DNA of 64,000 nt from Furcasterigmium furcatum (lineage: Eukaryota > Ascomycota > Sordariomycetes > Glomerellales > Plectosphaerellaceae): positions 248,001-312,000 of the forward strand of contig BCIA01000003.1 in NCBI GenBank assembly GCA_001599815.1, in the 5' to 3' direction. Shown here piece after piece: positions 56,633 through 64,000 of the stretch. The translations under genes were made by a program, and so were the position numbers. The notes beneath the pieces were generated by a model. It saw only the letters and a list, made by a program, of their open reading frames with translations, searched no databases and was not told where the DNA came from. Numbering within the stretch: the first letter of the stretch is position 1; the number at the start of each line of letters is the position of its first letter.

Positions 56633-58511
56633 ATGCCGCCACCGCATTTAAATAGGAGCACACGAGTTCAGCCAAGGAAATTACAAACTTGTGACTTTTA
56701 TTGCTCCGCGTAGTTTTAGCGATGTTCCTTTGTGACATGTGTTTTACAATGTAGGAGGTCCCCAAGATCAGAAGGCGGGGGCCTGTCTCTCGCATGTGGC
56801 ATCTCCGTCATGGTAGTAGGGGGTTGATGCCCCAAAGCGCGGCAGAAGCGTCGTGACTGACATCGTCCAGGGACTTAGGTACCTCCACTCACTTGACCTC
56901 CGATACGAGATGAAGTCGGTGGTCCAAAGAGGCGTATGGGCATGACGCCGAGAAAATCTATATCAGTTAATATAGTTATGTATCTCCTTTTTACCGTTGA
57001 ATACCCCCTTGCTCTCAGCGGTCAAGAAGTGGCCGAGGCCATGGTGCAACTCGCGACGTGAGCCCACTTCTTACTCCCAAGACTCTTGGTAGAGCAGGCC
57101 AGGAATATGGATCAAACAGGCCTGTGACTATCATGTCACCATCATCACTGTCAACTTTGTGAGCTGACTTGCCCACCGCCGGAAGTTGCCGACGAACTTC
57201 AAGGGGCTCCGGCTTTTCTCCATGTCAACCCTCTTTGGAATGAACGCCGTGGAGTTAGGAGGCTATCTCGGAGAACACGGGAGGTCGTCTTGTGCCACTT
57301 TGCACAAGCCACACCGTGCGTCTTCATGATCTACAAGCTGTGGTTCACCTTGTGCCACGACGGCCGAAGCAGCCTCGTGATGCATGTGACAACGAAGGAA
57401 ATCGAATGTCTCAAAAGGGGACTCGGCAGGTCGAGAAGACGAGAACTTTGCCGACCGATGCGGGAAACGGGAAGCCGGGAGAATATGGGGATGCATAAGG
57501 GTCCGGCTCCTTTGGGAGATGCGGAGCGCTCTGGAAGCAAGCCGACGGGAATCACAAATAATGATCACGGAAGACCAAAAGCGTCAACTGATGTCTGATG
57601 AAGAAGCCGGGATAGAAGCCGGGGCATGTCTCATGGGGCTCGGAGGAACGTAGCATCGTTGCCCAGACTCGACTACACACCTTGCTTGACAACATGGAGA
57701 AACGACTAGCAAAAGAAATTGACAAGAAATACCTCAGCCGGAAGGCAAGATAGGAGACTCCCCGTCGGTCGTTGTAGACCTGTACATGTAATGCGCGCTC
57801 GTGGCATGTCGATGTCGTGGAAGGCCTCTTCCTCTCCTCTGTCCAAGCAAGATCTCGGTGGTTGAGCGCGAGGGAATAAGATGTCGTGATAACGGCGAGT
57901 TCGGTATACTTTCTTAATCGGGAAGCTCAGAGGACCAGCTTGCGATTGTGTTTTCTTGGTAAGCGATGTGCCAATTCCGACTTGCACGACTTGGCGTCGG
58001 AATGACCCCTGATCCAGCAGGTCTGAGCACGACAGGCTGGAGCGCGAGCTCATAACAAAGTGGCATCTCTCAGCAGGGTTCCCCGCCGGGCAGACCGGCA
58101 ATTGGCGGGTTCGGCACATCATGATCCCCCTTCCTTAGCGCCTGATGTTATCGCGATCGGACCTGATCGACCAATGCGGATGATCGGCCGTGTAGAGCTC
58201 CAATCTGTCACGAGAGCGGAAGGACACGGACAAATGTCACACCCCGACGTGGTGTGTTAGCCTCGGGCGTGGAAATTGGAACAGGAAGGTCTGTATCGCG
58301 ACATATCAGACGCAAAGGCAGCCAGAGGTGAGGTGATGATGTCGAGGCTTGGCTGTGTCCGGATTGAGTGGCAGGTGTTCTGTGTTGATAGAGTATAAGA
58401 AAGGCTCTTGCAGCTTCGTATTTTGGCCCTTGAGACTCACACTGATAGCCTCAATCACTTCAGGTTCTTCTATTCTTCGTCGCTTCTTGTGCTCGACACC
58501 CGCTACTCAAC
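56633..58511. other. Intergenic region of about 1.9 kb, no gene seen
   Basis: It contains a TAGGTACCT motif near 56875 and short overlapping frames only. The 300 bp before 58512 is probably the protease promoter. Confidence 0.5.
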
Positions 58512-59767
58512 ATGGTCAACTTCGGAAGACTCGCCGTTCTCGCCGGCGCATTGTTGCCGTTCGGTCTCGCTGCACCGGCCGCCGCCCCTGAGGAACCCCT
58601 CGATGTCGCAAACAAGTACATCGTCACCCTCAAGCCTGAAATCTTGGCCAGAGACATCGAGTCTCACATGAACTGGGTTACCGAGGTCCACAAGCGCAAC
58701 ATTGCCCGTCGCAATGTGGATCTCGCCGGCGTTGAGAAGACCTACGACATCGCCAACTTCCACGGGTATGCTGGCACCTTCGACGATGAAACCGTCGAGG
58801 AGTTGAAGGCCAACCCTGACGTAAGTCACCACCCACCGTCTCTCATCAGCTGTGATATGCTAACAAGCAACAGGTTGCTGCCGTCGAGCCTGACGCGATC
58901 TACACGCTTGACGCCTACGTCAGCCAGACCGGGGCCACCTATGGTCTCGGCTCCATCTCGAGCCGTAACCCCGGCTCTACCACCTACCGGTACGATGACT
59001 CTGCCGGCGCCGGTACCTGGGTCTACGTCGTTGACAGCGGCATCAACATCGCCCACAACGAGTTCGGTGGCCGCGCCGTCCGCGGATACAACGCTGTGGG
59101 TGGAGCTTTCAGCGACACTCTGGGCCACGGTACTCATGTGGCCGGCACAGCGGGCGGCCGTACCTTTGGCGTTGCCAAGGCTACCACCCTCGTTGATGTC
59201 AAGGTGTTCACCGGTACCACCGGGTCGGCCAGTATAATCCTGGACGGCTACACCTGGGCCGTGAATGATATTGTCTCCCGTGGCCGCCAGAGGCGCGCCG
59301 TTGTCAACCTGTCCCTCGGTGGCCCTGTCTCTACTGCCTGGGCCACGGCCGTCAACGCCGCATTCAGCCAGGGCGTTCTGTCCGTCGCCGCCTCGGGCAA
59401 CAACAACATCCCCGCCACGCAGCGTTCTCCTGCCAACGTCCCGAACGCCCTGACTGTCGGCGCTATCGACTCTGCTTGGCGCGAGGCCTCCTACAGCAAC
59501 TACGGCCCCGCTGTCGACATCCTCGCCGCCGGCTCCAGCGTCATCTCGGCCTCCCACACCTCCAACACCGGCAGCGTCGGAAACACCGGCACCTCCATGG
59601 CTACTCCTCATGTCGCCGGCCTCGCTGTCTACCTGGCCGCTTTCGAGAACATCAACACCCCTGCTGCTTTGAAGGCTCGCATCCTCAGCCTGGCTACTAC
59701 TGGCCGTGCTACCCTCAAGAGCGGCTCCGGCACCCCCAACCGCGTCGCGTACAACGGCAACGCTTAA
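58512..59767 (+). CDS. Secreted subtilisin-like serine protease (proteinase K type)
   Basis: Exons 58512-58820 and 58874-59767 give 400 aa. It has a signal peptide, then an I9 inhibitor propeptide (KYIVTLKPEILARDIESHMN) ending near residue 120. The S8 domain follows with the catalytic Asp in YVVDSGINI, His in GHGTHVAGTAGG, the oxyanion Asn in AASGNNN and Ser in GTSMATPHVAG. The 53-nt intron lies in the pro-region. It is a complete extracellular endopeptidase for nutrition or attack on host or insect proteins. The protein has a slightly shorter pro-region than some family members. Confidence 0.95.
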
Positions 59768-59983
59768 GGAGGGGCAGATGTAGCGAATAGACAAGACTAA
59801 GATGGCTTAGACCTCCGATGACTTTTCTTGAAGACGTGCTCGCTCGGAAAATTGTGAACAATGCTTCGCTGGAGATTCCCTAACTTGTTTGATTCTGCTG
59901 ACGACCCTGTTTTGTATCTAACGCGTATAAAAGAAAGCTCCTTGGTCAGGGGAGCTGTAATCACCGCGCTCTCTCCTTGCGCC

Positions 59984-62900
59984 CTACTCATCGCCTGGGT
60001 ATTTAGGAAGAGAATGGATCTCAAAATCCTGAACCCACCACCGGTCATCGAGATCTACATCGCTGTCTAATTCCCTGGCCATTGATTGGAGAGGCTGGAG
60101 CTGATCGCCGTCCCAGATCTTGGGTAGCTCCAAGGTTTTCATCCATGAGGGTTTCTGCGGCCTGGTGGTTACCAGTGTCCGGATGATATTCCGCTGATAA
60201 ATTGGAAGACTTTTAGCTTGAAGGGCCAATGCAAGGTCCTCGGGTAGCATTTTTGTCCAGAAAGGGAATAAGAGCGTCTGCCCTCCGTCGATACGCCATG
60301 ATTCGTACTCATGCGTGATGCTGAACCCGGGGCACATCGAAACGACTGCCACGAAGAGGTTCTCCTCGCCCGAGTTTCTGAAAGATAACGTGTGTATTTG
60401 GTCTTTCGGAAACGGCCCCGGGTACGGCGTGTCAGATAGCGTATCCAACGTGACGTGGAAGGGCTGTGATTCAGAGCTTTCTAGATGCTTGAGATTAAGA
60501 ACTTGCCTGAATCGCGCCAGGTGGCAGATTGCGGCTGCTGTGCTCTCCGCGAGGTCGTCATGGGGTTCGGCTCGAAGGTCGAGGCAAGGGACTGCAGAGC
60601 TGTGACCAATCCAACGCTCCGGTCCGCGAATTTCGACGTTGCCTCGGACTAACGCCAGGCATATCGAGTTATCGACTTGCTCAGCGGCCTCATCCATCTC
60701 AACAGCATATGAACTAGCGATGCGACGCTGTAAACAAGTAGAGAGTGACTCTTGGAACAAGGATGGAAACCCAGGGCCGACGAGAACGTTGAGTGCTTGA
60801 TCGCCAAAGCTCCACCGCGAGGGTACGAGGTGGCAAGAGTGGCTGCTTGGAATATGAGCGGTAGCAGGCTGCTCCGTCGGAAAGGAGATGCTGGCTCTGC
60901 AAGCGAAGTCCTCGACATGAGTGACCAGGAAACGGATCCCGGTGGATGTCGCAACGGCGGCGAACTCGGATCCAACACAGATCCCTTGGGCCCTGCCGAC
61001 TGGGAGGGTCACCGTGCCGCCTTCGAACGCTCCGAGCAGGGGGGAGGCCGGGAATGGTTCGACATGATCGAAGAAGGCCTGGCCGATATCGAGGAGCATC
61101 TTAACTACCACGTCATGCCCGCCCCGGGCGGCCCACATCAGCGGCGTCTGGCCGTATTGTGTATCTGTCGAGTCGACCTTGGCCTTGCCCGTTTCAAGAA
61201 GCATTTTGACCACCCTGTCGTGGCCGTTGCTGGCCGCCCACATCAGTGGCGTCTGGCCGTATTGTGTATCTGTCGAGTCGACCTTGACCTTGCGCGTTTC
61301 TAGAAGCATTTTGACCACCACGTCGTGCCCATTTCGGGCAGCCCACATCAGCGGCGTCTGCCCATATTGTGTATCTGTCGAGTCGACCTTGACCTTGCCG
61401 GTTTCGAGAAGCATTTTGACCACCGTTTCGCGTCCATGCCTGGCCGCCCACGCCAGTAGCGTCTGGTCGGAGTGCGAATCCTTCGACTCGACATCGACGT
61501 TACCCGTGTCGAGAAGCATCTTGACCAGCGTATCGTCGCCATTCTTGGCCGCCCACATTAGTGGCGTCTGCTCGGAGTATATATCCCTCGAGTCAACGTC
61601 GACCTTGCCCGTGTCGAGGAGAATCTTGACCACTGCGTCGCGCCCATTACGGACGGCCAGTGACAACGGTGTCCGGCCGTAACTGTCTCTCGTATCCGGA
61701 TTATCGATACTCCCTAGCAATGTCTTTGTCGCTCCCTGCATTCCAAAATAGCTTGCGACGTGCAGTCCCTGCATTTGCCTTGGGAAGTCCTGGCTATAAG
61801 GATACCGGCTTTTGGTGACGGTCATCGCCTGGACGTGTGCCTCTACGTGCCTCTTGCTCATGAGGACATTTACGACCGCCGGGATGGCCTCTCCACCGGC
61901 CTTGCGCGCATGGTGACCCCAGTAGTGGGCAGCATAGTCGTAGAGCGGGTTGAGTCGTAGCCGGTCCTCGAACTCAGCATCTGTGGGGCAGAAACCGCTT
62001 TCGAATGCGCTGAAGGACAAGTACGTCGCGCAAATCTCGGTTATCTCAACCTGTGCGTTTGGAAACCAAGTCTGCCATGTGCGCATAAGGTATTCCTGGG
62101 TCGTGTAGTGCACCAGGCGGATGATGCCGCTGTCTTGGTCCACCGTGACCAGCCCTGCACAGACGGAAACAAGGTCCTCTGCCAGCGGCATGTTGTCGGG
62201 ATCCAGCTCCGTCTCACCTGGCTCAACACAGAGGGCATGCTGGAGCTCCGTGGTGGACAGTGGCCTCATTGCGCAGGTGATCCACGATAGAACTCTCTTG
62301 GCAAGTTGCTCCTGATCAGGGAGCTGGCCCGAGATCCGCTGCATCGCGTCGTTATATGCACGATCGTACGCCTTGTTACCGGTGTATAGTGTTTTCAGAG
62401 CTGCTCGAACGGTCTTGGGCGCGCTTTTCCCCTTCAAAGAGTCGAGATGCAATTGCGCGAGGAGGAACCTAGTCCAATGGGTCAGCAAGGCCCTATTAGA
62501 TAGGTAAGCAAGGGTCGACATACATCCCATCGACAGTCTCGACAATCTTTTTGATGATATCCTCTTGCAATTCCGGACTCCGGGCAACACACAGAGGCAG
62601 ATTTGACATGTTGCCTTCAAGGTACCTCCGGACATCTGCAGGATGAGCCCGGATCTCCAGTGAGAGGCCCTCCTTGAATATTTCAGTTATTTCCGGGTTG
62701 GCTCTCGAGGTCGCAAAGATATTCGCTCCGGAGCTGTTTTGCAAGGCGAAGACTTCCCTCAGGAAATGGACTCGACTGCCGTCAGACAACTGGCATTCGT
62801 CGAGAGCATCGACGATGATGAACACTCTCAAAAACAGACTCGCCACAGCCTGCAGGGCCCCGGACAGCTCGTCAATCGATGGCCGTGTCTTGCCCTTATG

Positions 62901-63794
62901 CTTGTCATACAGACTTCTGACGCACTCTGGTAGGGCTGCCTGATCCTGTGATAGCTGCCGGAGGAGGCTGGAAAGTAAATCTTGAGCCTTCTGCTCTGTG
63001 TGCCGCCGGAAGTTGCAGAACAGGTAGGCGATGCCGACGTCGTCCCCGAAGTGCCCTTGGAGGTTGTTGACCACAACCGATGCAAGGATCGTCTTGCCAG
63101 CTCCAGGGATGCCTGGACAGAACAGGGCCTCTTTTGCAGTTGCGGTCCACTGTCGGTACTCCTCCGAATCTAACAGCCATTGTCCGGTGCCTGGTTGGTG
63201 GCGTCCGATGAAATCACTCTGCTGGGTGCTGTAGTCGACCGTTGTAATCCAGTCGAGGACTGCCTGATTCTCCCGGTCTGTTTGCCAAGCTTGGTGCTCC
63301 TTTCTCGCCTCTGTGACCTCCTTGTGAATGTGGACACCGAGGGCGAGGGTGTCCAATGCCACCAAGTTGTTTAATGTCTGGCACTGGCGCTGAAGATTCT
63401 CGACCGATTCTCTTGTTCTCTTCGCCAGAAAGGCTCCTTTTATCCGCTCCCAACCAATTTGGTGGCCTTGAGCTCCCTTTTTCAGGTCATCGAGAAGGCT
63501 CTCCAAGTCCTGCTTGCAAGCTGACACCATCACTGAAGTGTCTGTAGGCTGTGTGGTGCCTCCGAGCTGGGCGAGAAGCGCAGAATGTTTGCCGATGAAG
63601 GCATTCTTGAAATCGGCATCCACGAGGATGCTGGCGTGTGTCTCGGACAGAACGGTTCTGAGGGCTTGGATCTCGGCCATGAAGCGTCCGGTGTCCGCTG
63701 GCGCATCTTTCCAGTCCAGTCCAAGTCTGACGACTTCCCGGGCGATCTGACTGGCGACGCCAATGACACCAACAATCCCGAATGGATCGGCCAT
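59984..63794 (-). CDS. STAND (NLR-like) protein: N-terminal domain, NACHT, ankyrin repeats, C-terminal beta-rich domain
   Basis: Exons 62524-63794 and 59984-62468 (55-nt intron) give 1251 aa. Domain order: a fungal STAND N-terminal domain (MADPFGIVGVIGVASQIARE...) and helical region to about 200. NACHT comes next with the P-loop GIPGAGKT near 230 and Walker B VFIIVDALDEC near 326. A winged-helix-like region with VLSWITCAMRPLSTTELQHA follows. Seven ankyrin units lie from about 650 to 890. The C-terminal region of about 350 aa includes SFRNSGEENLFVAVVSMCPG. It is probably an intracellular non-self or stress sensor, as known fungal NLR-like proteins are. Ankyrin units 5-7 are nearly identical. 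Confidence 0.88.
61085..61400 (-). repeat. Near-identical 105-bp tandem repeats coding ankyrin units
   Basis: Three consecutive units of 35 residues (KVDSTDTQYGQTPLMWAA... each) differ at few positions. At DNA level the segment around TATTGTGTATCTGTCGAGTC recurs every 105 bp. Neighbouring ankyrin units toward 61680 are more diverged. Confidence 0.85.
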
Positions 63795-64000
63795 TTCTAT
63801 GTCGGTACGCGGCGGCTTGATGAGGGTTTCTGATTCATCGGTAGGAAAAGTGGTCAAGATCGGATATGAGCGACGGGAGGTCACAGTCGGAGCGGGGTCG
63901 GCTGAAAATACAATTACAGTAAGGCTGCGAGCTCTGACTGGTTCATATTTCGACTGCACCAGGCTGAGCCTTGTGCTGCATATGATTGGAGGCGAATTGC
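63795..64000. other. 5' flank of the STAND gene
   Basis: The open frame continues upstream of the chosen ATG but begins on a GTG and has no domain resemblance, so it is treated as leader. The window ends here. Confidence 0.4.

Noticed and set aside
58826..59794. 322-codon minus-strand frame opposite the subtilase
   Set aside because: Gly/Ala/Val/Asp-rich shadow of a gene with a full catalytic triad.
1..64000. tRNA, rRNA and CRISPR arrays
   Set aside because: No cloverleaf-like box A/box B pair, conserved rRNA sequence or spaced direct-repeat array was noticed on either strand; a tRNA scan could not be run.

Overview
The window looks like nuclear DNA of a filamentous ascomycete (Pezizomycotina, most likely a sordariomycete). 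The reasons are short introns of about 50-80 nt with GTAAGT-type donors and CTAAC/CTGAC branch points; Zn2Cys6 and DUF3425-bZIP regulators; fungal STAND proteins with ankyrin repeats; a DUF7730 protein; many secreted hydrolases; and AT-rich, TpA-rich decayed tracts that resemble repeat-induced point mutation (RIP). I found no rRNA, tRNA, CRISPR or bacterial operon structure. Gene models below were joined by hand; for each spliced model the exon lengths sum to a whole number of codons unless a frameshift is stated.

Region 1 (1-11 kb): a tannase/feruloyl-esterase-family enzyme, an unrecognised protein built from two related halves, a small secreted protein interrupted by an in-frame TGA, an amidohydrolase, a fragment of a serine carboxypeptidase, and a RidA-family gene that is one base short. 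Region 2 (11.8-20.7 kb): a bZIP regulator, an aldo-keto reductase, an MFS transporter divergent from a Zn2Cys6 regulator, and an amidase. This could be a small catabolic or specialised-metabolism cluster.

Region 3 (21-31.5 kb): after a DUF7730 protein come four secreted-protein genes in two divergent pairs. They encode a seven-LysM protein, an astacin-like zincin, a GH18 chitinase with a cysteine-rich chitin-binding region, and an SGNH hydrolase with an extra C-terminal module. Together they look like a co-regulated wall-attack or chitin-handling set. Region 4 (32-40 kb): a PaxU-like DUF829 protein, a STAND-type N-terminal domain fused to ankyrin repeats, then decayed sequence holding pieces of a NACHT gene, an MFS transporter and an unidentified gene.

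Region 5 (40.2-49.8 kb): an ammonium transporter, two diverged DUF3445 (haem-dependent oxidative N-demethylase-like) proteins with N-terminal membrane anchors, a Zn2Cys6/Fungal_trans_2 regulator and an EutQ-like cupin. I read this as a candidate amine or ammonium metabolism neighbourhood, and it is the most interesting system in the window. Region 6 (49.8-52.1 kb) is RIP-like, AT-rich DNA with relics. Region 7 (52.3-64 kb): a Ser/Thr-rich secreted protein, an S1/P1 nuclease, a proteinase K-like subtilase, and a complete NACHT-ankyrin STAND protein. That protein has nearly identical ankyrin repeats and a C-terminal region resembling the tail of fungal caspase-like proteins.
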